DNA of 64,000 nt, taken from Paraspadella gotoi. Lineage: Eukaryota; Chaetognatha. The position numbers and the translations under genes are program-made. The notes beneath the pieces are model-generated. The model did no database searches, was not told where the DNA came from, and saw only the letters and a list, made by a program, of their open reading frames with translations. Shown piece after piece: positions 35,901 to 49,800 of this stretch; position 1 is the stretch's first letter, and every line of letters starts with the position of its first letter. The DNA is taken from NCBI GenBank assembly GCA_051294375.1, contig CM119266.1:16362087-16426086 (forward strand). Reading direction: 5' to 3'.

Positions 35901-38900
35901 TTCTTTTCTCTTTTTTCTTTTCTCTCTTCTTTTTCTTTTCTCTCTTTTTTCTTTTCTCTCTTTCTTTCTTTTTTTTCTCTCTTTTTTTTTTTCTCTCTTT
36001 TTTCTTTTCTCTCTTTTTTTTTTTCTTTTTTTCTTTTCTCTCTTTTTTCTTTTCTTTCTTTTCTCTTTTTTCTTTTCTCTTTTTTTCTTTCTCTCTTTTT
36101 TCTTTTCTTCTCTCTTTTTCTTTCTCTCTTTTTCTTTTCTCTCTTTTTTCTTTTCTCTCTTTTTTTTTTCTTTTCTCTCTTTTTCTTTTTTTTTCTTTTC
36201 TTCTCTTTTTTCTTTTTCTCTCTTTTTTTTTCTCTTTTTTTCTTTTTTTCTTTTCTCTCTTTTTTTTCTTTTCTCTCTTTTTTCTTTTCTCTCTTTCTTT
36301 TTCTTTTCTCTTTTTTTTTCTCTCTTCTTTCTTTTCTCTCTTCTTTCTTTTCTCTCTTCTTTCTTTTCTCTCTTTTCTTTCTCTCTTTTTTCTTTTCTCT
36401 CTTCTTTCTTTTCTCTCTCCCTCTTATTTCATCTCTCTCTCTCCTGTCTCTTTCTCTCACACTCTCTCCTTCATTTATTTTATTTTAATGTTTTCTATGG
36501 TCAGTCTCTGATAAATCCCGGTCATGAACATATATATAATATATATAGATTGATTACTTGATCGATTGCTTGATTGATCGGTTGGTAGATTCATTCATAA
36601 TCTATTGATAATTTTTTCATAGTTTAATTATTTAACAAATCTGTTTCGATTACATATTGATGGATATTTTTCTTTCTTTACGAAGTGAAGGTTTTTTGTT
36701 TGTTTTTTTTTATCTCGCCAGACGGGCAAATGTTCGACTTGGGCGGGTTGTTAATTCGTTTTTCGCTTCTTTTGACCGTAGTCGTTGTCTTCGTCGTCGT
36801 CGTCACGCTGTTTTAACATTAAAAATAGCTCGAGTGTGTAACCATAGGAAGCTAAAAATTTAGATATAGCTTCTAATCAGTAATATCTTTTAGATTCACA
36901 TTCCCCCACTCGTTTGTTTGTTTTATTTACGAAACAATTTTTATATTTATAAACAGTTCAGCTGTCCAGCTCTTTATCTTTCTCGCATCAATCATTTGGT
37001 TATCATCGTATTAATCATTTGGTTATCATCGTATAAATCATTTGGTTCTCATCGCATCAATAATCAATTATTATTACATCAATCAATTAATTACTATTAT
37101 ATCAATAAATCAATTACTATTAGATCAATCAACAATTACTATTACATCAATCAACAATTACTATTATATCAATCAATTATTATTACATTAATAATTAATT
37201 ATCGCATCAATCATTCATGTTATTTTTTTCAGATTTTTTCATTAATTTTTTTTGATAGTAACATTTGTCGAGATCACTATACTTTAAGATTATTTTTTTG
37301 TCATTTTTTTGGCAGTTATGAAGGTTTTGTTTGTAATGGTTATTATGGTTTTTGTAATTGTGGTTGTTGTGATCGTTCTAAAGTTCTAATTAGGTGTAAA
37401 AAAAAAAATTAAAATTTGGTAAAAATGCTTAAAATTAAATGTTAACCGGTCATATACATTTTGTACAATTAGGCTTTGTGACTGTGTGTCCCTTTGCCAT
37501 TTTCAAGTTTAAAAAATTAATTATCTTTTTCTTTTCTTTTCTTTTCTTTATACTTTCTTACAAGTTAATTCAGAACTGTTTTAAAGGTCATTTTTTGTGG
37601 TGGTGTTACCGATCTCAGCCGTTTCCAAATCCAAAGAACCATACAAATTTTAAATTAAATTCAGATTTAAATAAAAGAAAGGAGGTGAAGGAAGGCAACC
37701 GAATTAGGGGAGAAAAATTCTAAAAATAACAGGAGGAAATTTATCGTACTTGAATTCATGAATTTAGAGATTCAAAAATAAAAAATATCAATTTTCATAT
37801 CCGTTAATTTTAAAAAATTAATATTAAAATTAATTAATTAGTATTACTTATTAATTAATATTAATTATCAATATTATCAATCAATTCGAGATTATCCTTT
37901 CGTTTCAGTGTGTGAAATCAGTCAATTAGAATTATTTTTCATCGATGATTAACCGTTAACTTTTAAGCGGTTAAAAGGCCTACTTCTAATGGTTGTGGTC
38001 ATTATCGTGGTTGTTTGTCTGTTGTCTCAGTTATTTCAGTTATGGTCGTTCTGGTGGTTTTGGTGATTGTCGTTTTTAATATAATGGTTTTGATTATTAT
38101 TGTTATGATAGTTGTTGTGGTTCGTGGTTATGAGTATTGTTGTTTTGATTATAAATGTTAGTATGGTTTTAATTTGTGGTTGTTATCGTTGTTATGGCTT
38201 AATAGTAATTGTTATTTATTTGTTTGTGGATGTAGTTCTGGTTGTTGATGATTTAGTATTTATTGTTGTTGCAGCGTTTTTTATACATTTTATATGAAAC
38301 AGGATAAAATGAAAAATTTCATTTTAAAAAATATCTCGTGTTTTTCCTTTTAAAATCACTTCCACTTGCCCGATTCCGTCAAAATTTTATTTCGAATTAC
38401 TAGAAATATGGTAACAAATCCTTTTTTTTTTTTTGGCTACACCCGTAGATGGTTTCTGCTTTAGTTGTAACTTTTATTTTTACTATAAACAATGCGTATT
38501 TTCCGTATTTTTCCCCGCGTTTTTTTTTTTTTCGATCTAATTTTCTGCGAGTTGAACGATTCTTTTTTTAAACGAAATTTTCGATTATTTTCGTCGTAAT
38601 TTGGGAATTCTTAAACAAAAAAAACTCATATCACTTGATCGTTTTGATTCTATTTATGGTTATGCCTTATTGATATTAAGCTTTTTTTAATTGTTAAATC
38701 AGTAATTACTAGTTCGTTCTTTTCTTCTATGATCATTTTTATCAATCTCCTCGTCTGAGTGGGTAACATTATTTTCCAGTTTTTTAAATGGTGTAGTAAT
38801 TTTCCTATGACATTCTCGATGGTCCTTGACTTAATCCCCAAGTTACTATTTGTTTATTCCTCACGGATTCTTAAGGTGCATTAGAGGAGCATTATGTTTG

Positions 38901-41900
38901 AATCATTCCAGCCATAAACGCTAGGAAAAAGTTTTCGTTAAGGCAAGGGTGCTGGCAATTTATAATAATCGGATCTTTTTAACCCTTTTCCTTTGCTGTA
39001 GGTTTTCAGTCGTTGTTTTTATTACAAAATTCAATTCGTCCTCTTCATTCACTATCAATTTTGTTTTAGCTGACTTTTTCTTTCTATTCACTTTACTATA
39101 TCTCCATATTTATAATCAACTACTAAAATATTTTACTCTATCGGGCAACTGAGTCATTTTAGATAATACTTAGCCGGAATCATTAAATGATCATTGTGCT
39201 CATGTTTCATACTAAACTCATGTAGTCATGTGACAACATAGAAATGCGATCATGTAAAGAGAAAACCAATGCTACTTATTTTATGTAACGGTTGGTTATT
39301 TTAGTTAATATTAGTAATATTATAATATTGTATTATTTTTTCTCTCTTTTCGTTGCTAAGTGAATATTAGGAAATGTTTATTAATGTGCCAATACAACGA
39401 TTTTATTATTAATAGTACATGTTTCGACTCTGCTGGTTCGAGTCCTCATCAGCAGAGTCAAAACATGTACTATTAATAATAAAATCGTTGTATTGGAACA
39501 TCAATAAACATTTCCTAATATAATATATTATAATATAATAATATTATAATTATGGCACAACAGCCGGTGCTTGGCCCATGTGGGATATGCTACTGTTGGC
39601 TTTGGGGCTTCGGACCTCAGTGACGCCTCCAGTCACTGGCGCGTTACCCTAGGACGGTCTCGCTTTGCCAACGCAGAAGGAAGTCGTTAGGACTAGGATG
39701 GACACTACGCCTGGGATGGTGTGTTCCCCCTCTGAGCCAATGGATTTGGCTGACGGATGGTGGACGTGAGGCGGTGTAAATATACCGCCACAGGATCCCC
39801 GGGCCAAGACATCACTCAGGTTCCTCAAGCCTGAGAGGTGTCTGACAAGACTTACCATAGTGGGAGAGAGAGAGAGCGCGAGTTGTGGGGCATAGGCGTT
39901 TGTCGTAGCCTACCCCAGGGCATAGGCGTTTGTCGTAGCGTACCCGAAGTCGGCAGGGCATAGCGTTTGTCGAGCGTACCCTGAGAAGGTTGCGTGTTCG
40001 ATAGTAGGGCTCACCACTATGGCAACAGCCGGGTTGCCTGTGATGCCCATTGGGATGGGGCATCTCACTGTTGGTTTGGGGGGTTCCGACCCTCAGTGAC
40101 GCCTCCAGTCACTGGCGCGGTTACCCTAGAGGACGGTCTCGGTTTGCCAACGCAGAAGGAGTCTTAGACTATGGATGGAACACTACGCCTGGGATGGTGT
40201 GTTCCCCTAGGGTGTGCCAAAAATTTCAAAATCATAATAGCTCAATTTACATCCGGCACAATATGTGGGGGCATAAAGAAGTATGTTTGCCCAAATCTCA
40301 TCGAATTTGCTTCAACACCCTTAGCACTACCCTCGCTTAAAGGATTTTTGGCACACCTTTGACTAAAAAATTAATTGTTTAAAAAATATGACTTGTTTAT
40401 CCGTCCACTCAACTTTATTAGCTGAGGAAATCATCAAAGATTATTTCACATCAATTTGAAGTGCTCTTCTCATCCACAGCCTTCACAACTGGCTCCACAG
40501 CATGCTGGAGGATGTGGAGTTGATAACATCATTGCTTATAATTCCTAACCATTCAGGGTAGAATCTTTTACTTTGACATAGTTTCACAACTAATATGTTC
40601 CTTTATATAAATCAACAACATTTGATTTTATTTAGTGGTGTGGTTACATCCTGGAGGATACTTTCTGTACCTTTTTTTATTTTTCATAAAATTGCTATTT
40701 TAAATTACATTTTTAGATTATTTATATTACAGGCTGATGTAAGATGATAAATGGGTCAGATCTAAAAAAATTGCATGAATTAAGCCTAGGTTTCAAGAGA
40801 GCCTCTCTTGAAGGATTGGGAGCACACTCAACACCCCCTTTAATGAGTAAAGATACCTTATTTTTTTAAAATATTAAATGCTTGTTTGGTTAAAATTTTA
40901 TGACCAAAATTTATACTTCAAGTTTTGATACACCTAATACCATTAAAAACTAGAGAAGATTTTAAATACTGCATTATGCAAAATGGATTTTGGTATCTTA
41001 TTTGCTTCACTAGAGAATCGTTGGAGAACAATAACAAAAGGGGGACAAATGTACGAATGTATTTGAAAAAATCTTATTTAAATTAACCGGAAGATCTTAT
41101 AACTCCGACAATGACGACAACAACGACAACAGAGGATTTACTGAATTTTGGTGAAAGGAATCTTTGTGACTAAGGTCATGTAAATGACTGAGGTCAATTC
41201 AAGTCATCTGAGTAAAATAATTATTAAACGCATAACTTATCAAAGAATAATTTTAATTTAAGACATTTTTAGCACAATATATATATAAATATTTATAATA
41301 ACATTAAATGAATTAATATGATTAGTTCAAATAAAATTCACAAAGGAAAATAGCAACAGCAACCACAGAGACAATTAATAATTGAACATCTACAAAGTAT
41401 ACAAATTATTGGATATAGTCAAGTAAATAAGAATAAGGCAAAAAAATGGAAAAAGAGGACAACAATAGCAATAATAAAAAAAATATATAACAATACAACA
41501 ATTTGTATTAAATTATTAGAATTTAAAGTTGTTAAGTTTCAAGGGAAATAATATTGTGTGAAACTGTGAATGCTTTCTTTCTTTGAGTTGTTAATTAGTT
41601 TGAGAGAAGACATTTTGTTTTGTGTTAAAAAACAACGATTTTTAAAATAGAAACAAATAATGTACATGTTGAGACTTATTCAGCGCGAATTAAATGATTT
41701 TCAAAATTTGTTTTTAATGTGGAAAAGAGAGGGAAGGAGAGAGAGAGGGGGGGGGTTTCTAACAAAGAATTTGAAAAACGACAGTGATTGTTATTATAGT
41801 TTTGTCATGTTTGTTTCTGTTTGTTACTAAAAATTATTTATAATGTTTTTTCATGAAAGTATTGAAGATGCTGAATACAGTCCGACTTTTCGTCTTCTCC

Positions 41901-43800
41901 TTCCGGATCTGCTTACAGCAGATTTCGGCTCTATAATTCAGTTTGTCGGTCCGTCGGTCCGCCCCCCCAATCTTGTCGGGCATTCACTTATATCATGTCA
42001 GAACATCGAATTATGATAAATTATGAGTAGCCATTGTATTATTCCTTTCTTTTCGTTGAGTTTAGAGATTTAGAAAAAAAGTTTGAAATTTTTGTTTCAT
42101 CAATTAAATTCGTTGATGAAACAAAAATTTCAAACTTTTTTTTCTAGATAAATTATGAAAAAAAATTAATGTCCGTCCGTCTGTCTGTCCATCTGTCTGT
42201 CCGTCTGTCCATCCATCCCACCTTAGCAACAAAAAAAAACCAATTCCTCGTGATTTGATGGATGGAGTGGATTGAAATTTTGTGTGTGGGTAGGAAAGTG
42301 TGTGATTAAGCTGGAAATCAGGTTTCGATGGAATCGTCCAAGTGGAAATGAGTTAAAATGGAAAAAACGAAAAAATATATTTCACTATTTGAACGCCAAT
42401 TACTCAAGAGTGAATGTGGTGATTGACTTCAAATTTTGGGCGAAATGCTCTTCGATGCCCCCTTGCCGTATGACGGAGCAGCGAATCTCTCTCGCTCGCT
42501 CTCTCTCTCTTTGGCTGATTGACTCAGAGTCAGGATCTGGATCAACAAAAACGACAACGAAAATTTGAACGATGGATTAATTGTTTAGGGTTTCGGTTAG
42601 GGATAAGGTTAGTTTAGGTGATAGATATTAGGGATTAGGATTGGGATTAGGGTTAGGGATTAGGGTTGGGATTAGGGTTAGGGATTAGGGTAGTTTTTTC
42701 CTACGCTACTTTTGCAACAATAAAATTCTGGCTTGCTGGGTGAAAGAAAGAGAGAAAGAATTAAGCCTCCGTCAGGATCGGGATAGACAGAAACAACGAA
42801 GATAATTTGAACGATGGAGGAAGCAGTTGCGACGGTGAGAGTGACGACTAAAGGAGTGACGCATAAAACAACGATGGAAGTAGCAAAAGATCTGATTTTT
42901 GTGCGTGTGTCCGAGTCCGCTGCTTCAGGCGTACCAAATTTGGTCACAAGTTATGTGGGTAGGAAAGTGTGTGTTTGAGCAGGAAATAAAGTTTCGATGG
43001 AATCGTCCAAGTAAAAATGGAAAAAAAAATCAATCTATTTCACTATTTGATTATGCTTTTTTTATATTGAATTTAAATTAAAGCTGCATTTAATAAGTGA
43101 GTAATAAATAAATAAGTAATTAATTAATTATTAATTATTTGTAATTATTAATTAATTAATTTTGTGATCGAGATTGTTGTTTTGTGATTGAGAGGCGAGA
43201 CAAAGTGAAAAACGATTTTGACACGAATTAAAAAAAATATTATTAATTATCTAATGAATGTGGGCATTGTTTGCTCAAACTTATTTCTAATAATTGAGCT
43301 GGCTCTAATATTATCATTTACAATAGATTTTACATCGGAGCTCCGTGATCTCACTCCTGTTTTTGTCTTTTCTCCCCTTTTTTCTCTCTGTCTTCTTTTC
43401 ATTCTATCTGTCTGTCTTCTTTTTCTTCTTTCTGTCTGTCTTGTTTTCCTTCTTTTTGTCTATCTTGCTTTCCTTCTTTCTGTCTGTCTTGTTTTTCTTC
43501 TTTCGTTTTTTCTCTTTTTCTCTTTTTTTCATTTTATTTTTCTCTCTTTCTCGTTTTCTTTTTCTCTCTTTCTTTCTCGTTTTCTTTTTCTCTCTTTCTT
43601 TCTCGTTTTCTTTTTCTCTCTTTCTTTCTCGTTTTCTTTTTCTCTCTTTCTTTCTCGTTTTCTTTTTCTCTCTTTCTTTCTCGTTTTCTTTTTCTCTCTT
43701 TCTTTTCCGTTTTCTTTTTTTTTCTTTTTTACTCGTTTTCTTTTTCTCTCTTTTTTACTCATTTTCTTTTTCTTTCTTTTTTTCTCATTTTCTTTTTCTC

Positions 43801-43843
<43 letters not shown>

Positions 43844-46800
43844 GTCAGTCATTCTCCCTTTATAAAAGCTTATATCATTCTTTCTTACATTTACTTAGCA
43901 CTGTTAATTTAGCACTGGTTAATTAAATAAGATTTCTTCAAATACATTCGTACATTTGTCCCCCTTTTGTTATTGTTCTCCAACGATTCTCTAGTGAAGC
44001 AAATGAGATACCAAAATCCATTTTGCATAATGCAGTATTCAAAATCTTCTCTAGTTTTTGATGGTATTAAGTGTATTAAAACTTGAAGCATAATTTTTGG
44101 TCATAACATTTTAACCAAACAAGCATTTTATATTTAAAAAAATAAGGTATCTTTACTCAGTTAAAGGGGGTGTTGAGTGTGCTCCCAGATCCTTCAAGAG
44201 AGGCTCTCTTGAAACCTAGGCTTAAATCATGCAATTTTTTTAGATCTGACCAATTTTTGTATCATCTTACATCAGCCTGTAATGTAAATTATCCAAAAAT
44301 GTAATTTAAAATAGCAATTTTAGGAAAAATAAAAAAAATAACAGAAAGTATCCTCCAGGATGTGACCACACCACTAAATAAAATCAAATGTTGTTGAGTT
44401 ATATAAAGGAACATATTAGTTGTAAAACTATGTCAAAGTAAAAGATTCTACCCTGAATGGTTAGGAATTATAAGCAATGATGTTATCAACTCCACATCCT
44501 CCAGCATGCTGAGGAGACAGTTGTGAAGGCTGTGGATGAGAAGAGCACTTCAAATTGATGTGAAATAATCTTTGATGATTGCCTCAGCTAATAAAGTTGA
44601 GTGGACGGATAAACAAGTTATATTTTTCAAACAATTAATTTTTTAGTCAAAGGTGTGCCAAAAATCCTTTAAGCGAGGGTAGTGCTAAGGGTGTTGAAGC
44701 AAATTCGATGACATTTGGGCAAACATACTTTTTTATACCCCCACATATTGTGCTGGATGTAAATTGAGCTACTATGATTTTGAAATTTTTGGCACACCCT
44801 AGTGTTCCCCCTCTGAGCCAATGGATTTGGCTGACGGATGGTGGACGTGAGGCGGTGTGAATATACCGCCACATAATATTATATATTATATTATGATATT
44901 AATTTTAGTTAATATTTTAGTTTTAAAAAAATTAATACTTTACAGATAAGTGATGAATCATAAGATGCTTGTGCATGTTTCATACATGTGTAGTGTGTAT
45001 TCAGTCATTATCGAAAATGCGTCCACCAAGTCACCGCAACACCTCACACCGTCAGTCACCTTGAATATGCCAGTTCGTCGTTTTTATTTCTTCCTTATCA
45101 GTCAAAATATTTTCAAATTAATGCATTTTTTTTCCTATTGTTGCATGTTTTATTCAGCCAAAAAAATCCTTTTTCTCGAAGGAATTTTTAATATTTCCTG
45201 GTTCGTTTTTTCGTTGTTAGCCTAAGGCTTTGTCAGGTTTTACAATCGAGTTTCTTTCTGAGTCTGGTTTATAGGCAAGCTGTCTCCTTTATTAATATAC
45301 CTATACGTTTTCGGTGTAACTAAAATTACGATTCTCATTAAGAAGCAGTTTATTTGGAAAAGTAATATTTACTAATGTCGGCTTATTTTCCGAGAATATA
45401 AATTCTCTGTAGTTGATGGGGTTTTCTGCTCGTATTTTTCTATTTCTCTAGAGAAAATTATTTCAAGTTGTTTAAATGAATGTTTACATACGTCGTTACT
45501 TTCCGATATCAATCATTAAATCTTTTATCGACTTTAAAATTTCGTAAACGCCATACTACTACTTCATGAGGTCGACGACCACTCGCTATTTAATTTTCGT
45601 TGGAATGATTAAAAATAGAAAAGATTACTGTCAATCTTCGAATTACGAATGTAAACGTAACCGAACAAAAATACTGATTATGAAAGCTCCTTTCGTTAAT
45701 ATTTTTTCGCTTTTTTTGACCGATCAGGCATTTCTTTATCAACGATGAAGCCGATTACTACAATGACATCAACGCCAGTCAGACATTGCCATCGGAGATT
45801 GTGCAAAAAGAACATGAAGGCGAACTGGATTATGATTGGCAGAATTGGTTACATGAGCAAACAAATAACTGGATTTTCCAGAAGCGCCTCAATGAAAAGC
45901 GCGCTGAAGAAGATGCGCGGATGGGTCAAACAAACGCCGCGGCGGCAATCATGCGCCGACAGATGGAAGAGTACCAGGAACAGATGCAAACCTGGATGGT
46001 GGATATGAATGAGTGGATGAAAACTCAACGGCTATCACCAGAAAAATTGAGAGAAATGAAAGATATGATAAAGCAGCAGATGGAACAAGTAAAACAAGTG
46101 GCTCAGTCAGCTGATTTCATGGCTTCCCATGGACCTGGCGTCCTTCCAATTGAGAAACCTCCGAGAACTACCTCAAATATCAGCAGTGAATATTCTGTTC
46201 AACAATATGCAGCATCTGCATCATCCACCGGTCAAGCTGGGCCTCTCAAACAAAGACCTTTATCTGTCACAGCTTCTGTTGCTCCCGAAGTTCCTCCAGG
46301 ACCTCTTCCATCGGGCTCTCCCAGAGGATTTCCTGCGGGAGTAATGCCTCCATTTGATCCCAAACGTCCGCCTCCGAGCTACCATGCAGGTCACACACCA
46401 CCTATCCACGTACTGCCTCCAGGTTTTCAAACCAATACTCCCCCACCGGGTTATGCTGCCCCCTTAAGCTCTATCAACTCTCCCGCTCCTTCACAAGGCG
46501 TAAACATGCACAGAAGACCGTCTGCAAGATCTGTGGAAGCTCCAGTAGATGGGGTTGGAATCCCACAAAAGTACAAACCTTGCTTTAATTTTCGACGAGG
46601 CAAATGCCATTTGACCGAGGAAGAGTGTCCTTACAGCCACAGCATTGAAAGACGGGATAAACCTTGTATTGCTTTCAATCAAGCAAGTTGCCGGTTTGAC
46701 GCTGATTGCTGTACTTACCAGCATGTTTGTAAGTTATGTGGCGGACCGGAACCACTCCGCAGCTGTGGGTGCCAGGATAGACGCTCGCCCGATAGATTAT

Positions 46801-49800
46801 CAGATGTTCTGGTGGAAAGATTAAAAAAGCGATTATACTGGAAAGAGATGGAAAAAATTGCCAAGTCTCGCGGCGAAAAAACTGGACTTTGGAAAGCTAA
46901 CCGGAGCCCTTCACCAGAAATTTGCAGCAAATGGAATGATAAAGGGCTTAATCATTGCAGCAGTCGAAATAGTTGCAGGTGAGAACTTAACTTTTTCCTG
47001 ATTTTCTTAATACTACATTAATAAAATTTTATTTACATATTTAATTAATACAAAGCAAAATTGTATTTCTTATAAAAAATAATAAGAAATAACAAAAAAG
47101 TATTTAGGCATTGTTTGCCCCAACTAGTTACCCCCTCTTCCACAGGGCCCCATAAACCCATATCTCGATTCGGGGGTCGAATTTTAAAATTCGCCTGGAG
47201 AATTTTATTTGTATGGTCATAGGGACCTGTATTTACTTTTCACTTAATTATAAAAAGGTTACAAAAAGGTCACTTACTATCGGTGTAATTTAGTATGATT
47301 GAATCATTTACAATCTTGTCATATATAACAAAAAAGATATTGGTAAGATTTATAATTTTATTATGCCTTATTTGATTAGCTAAAAGATGGTACTGGTATT
47401 TTTTGGGGGTTTGCTGTTGTGGCTGTTTGGTTGGCGGGGAACAAACGACGGCGTAAGTCCGCAATTTTAAACACATGATCGCGCAAATTGCTATGGCGGC
47501 TTTTGAATCGACGTAAACGTAAACGTAAACCTCTGGTCTGAGGGTGACAATCTTGGGCGCAAAGGCGCCGTCGCGCGAAATCGTTTTGTCGGTTCCTGAA
47601 TGGATAGCCGATGGCTACGGGAGCGACACCGATAAGGTATGGCCGCATTGATAACGTCAATCGCGAGGCTCATAGTATCCGCAATATTTCCATCTCTTTG
47701 AACGCGAGTTTGTGTAAAGACATGGACCGTTTTGGCGGTGAAAGTTTTAGCAGCCCAAAAAAGTTCTACGTTATGGGTGTGTGCGGGTGGGTAGTGTCGG
47801 GTTGTTGTAGCGGTAGCGAGTATTGTGCGAATGTCGCCATGCATCCGTCGTGGAGACAATGCTGGTAGAAATTGAAGCGTTCGCGCAAACCGTAATATAT
47901 GTTCGTGAAGGCGAGTTCTTGTAACCAATGAAGCCAGCCAAGAAAACAACGCTTATGGTCAGAAAAATGAAGGTGGCCGTGATATCCAAGGAGGCGATAT
48001 TTCGATCCTCTGAAGTTGCGAATTGCCGCGATGAAAATGCCTATGGTCGTTGTTCGTCAAATACCTCATCGACAGCCAAGGCATTAGGCATTCGCAACGT
48101 ATCTTGTCGTCATATTTTTGCGTGGCAGCGTCAGCAACTTTTTCATCGTCTATGGCGACTGAGAAAATGATGTTATTAGTGATCGGTCGGGGAAATTTTT
48201 TTCAAAAAGCACAATAAATATGGACACTAAATTGGTTAGGACAGACCGTATTTAAAGACAATTGTTTGATTTTAATCTTATTTGTCTAGGTTGTTACACC
48301 GATGCAAAAGCTGTTGGGGACCCAATCCGTACATAAACTGCAGTGTTTGTAATATTGAAGCGAGACCGGGCGGTTCTAAGGATTGCGACGAGTTTGAAAC
48401 TGCTGCCGGATGTGCACGAGGTCTTGCTTGTAATATGATTCATCGCTGCTCTAAGTGTAAGTTAACCTTTTTGGAATTTCGTATGGACTGCCGGTGCTAT
48501 GCGCCCGAGCTTCCTGTGGATTCTGACAGCGTTCGTGGATGCCCAATGATGAAGCACGAGAGTGGGAATGATATCAAGTACGTCAAAGATGAGTCTCAAG
48601 ACAAGCCCGATAAAAACGCCGCGTTTCCCAAAGATATTTGCCGCATGTTCAACCTGGGTATATGTCGCAATGAAAATTGCAATCAGAAGCATCGGTGCTC
48701 AAAATGCTTGAAGATCAATACAGGGTTGATGACTTGCACTTGCTTGGGAGCGCGTGAATTTCGCAATACCATATCATCGGGCGTAAAGGAATCCAAAAAG
48801 CCCGACCTTCCACTTGGTGGATGCATCAAATTTAATCTAAGCTACTGCTCAGAAGGTTGCGAAGTCGGACACCACTGCGCCATCTGCTTGGGGAAAAACC
48901 CTGCCAAAATTTGCGCTTGTCAAGGGGCGAAGGATTTGCGCAAATCGATGGCAATGCTCGAACAGTACGAGACACGGAAAAAGAAGAAAAACCAGGAAAG
49001 ACGCGACCGACTGGGATGGCCAGAAGATATTTGTCGAGAGTTCAATATTAAAGAATGCACGACTAAGGTAAGTAATTTGTTTCGACTTTTTCTTAATTAA
49101 AGAATAAGAGATGTAAAATGTAGTCTTTTCTCCATTATTTTAAAATTAGATTTGTAAAAAACTTCATTCTTGTGTAAAATGTGGATCTTCGTCGGCTATT
49201 ACTTCCTGCGTCTGTGAAGCAGCTGCCATTTTTCGCGCCGATGTCGACGGGGAAATAAAGAAAATGGACCAGGTGACCGAGATGTTGAGCAAAGAAGTAG
49301 CCGAAAAATCAACGGACCTAAACTATATTCGTGGAGGATGGCCAAGAGGTGAAAAAAACTTTTTTTTTTCTGGCTAACATTTTGATGAATTTATTTTAAG
49401 CATAAATAAAACGTTTAATAAACTACATTATAACTGATCAATTAATTTTAATGAGTAAAAAAACATAGCATGTGAAGAACATTTCGATAAACCTTTTTTG
49501 TGATTCTTTCTTTCGTTGCGTTTGAAATTAGTAAAGTATGTTTATTATTGTTTACAACAACAACAACAAAATTGGACATGTTTCGGCTATAATATGTTAG
49601 CCTTCATCAGAGCATGAATCGAATGTGAAATGAGACAATTTTTTGAGAGATAGAGAGTGAAAGAGATGAGCAGAGGTAATAGTGAGGGAGTTTGAAAAGA
49701 ATTGTAAGGTCACTTAGGTTTAGTGGTTATTAAGTCGGGCCAAAAATTAACATTTTTTACAATATGAAAAGTCTGCAATAAAAATCTTTTGTCCTTGTAC

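Larger units (their letters stand above)
40208..44801. mobile_element. hAT-like fold-back element with ~880-bp inverted arms
   Basis: Termini TAGGGTGTGCCAAAAA / TTTTTGGCACACCCTA are hAT-like. The flanks GTGTTCCCC (40199-40207 and 44802-44810) are an 8-9 bp target duplication. Inverted arms run from the ends to about 41085 and back from 43918, with only scattered differences. The interior holds a family A copy and a pyrimidine tract but no transposase frame, so the element is non-autonomous. It lies in intron 1 of the CCCH gene. Confidence 0.8.

Noticed and set aside
34726-36561. 611- and 500-residue open frames on both strands
   Set aside because: They consist wholly of Ser/Leu/Phe or Lys/Arg/Glu and come from the polypyrimidine tract; no real protein sequence.
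43218-43926. Hydrophobic 190-215 residue frames resembling membrane proteins
   Set aside because: Low-complexity TTTC/TCTT satellite, repeated with a fixed ~29-bp period.
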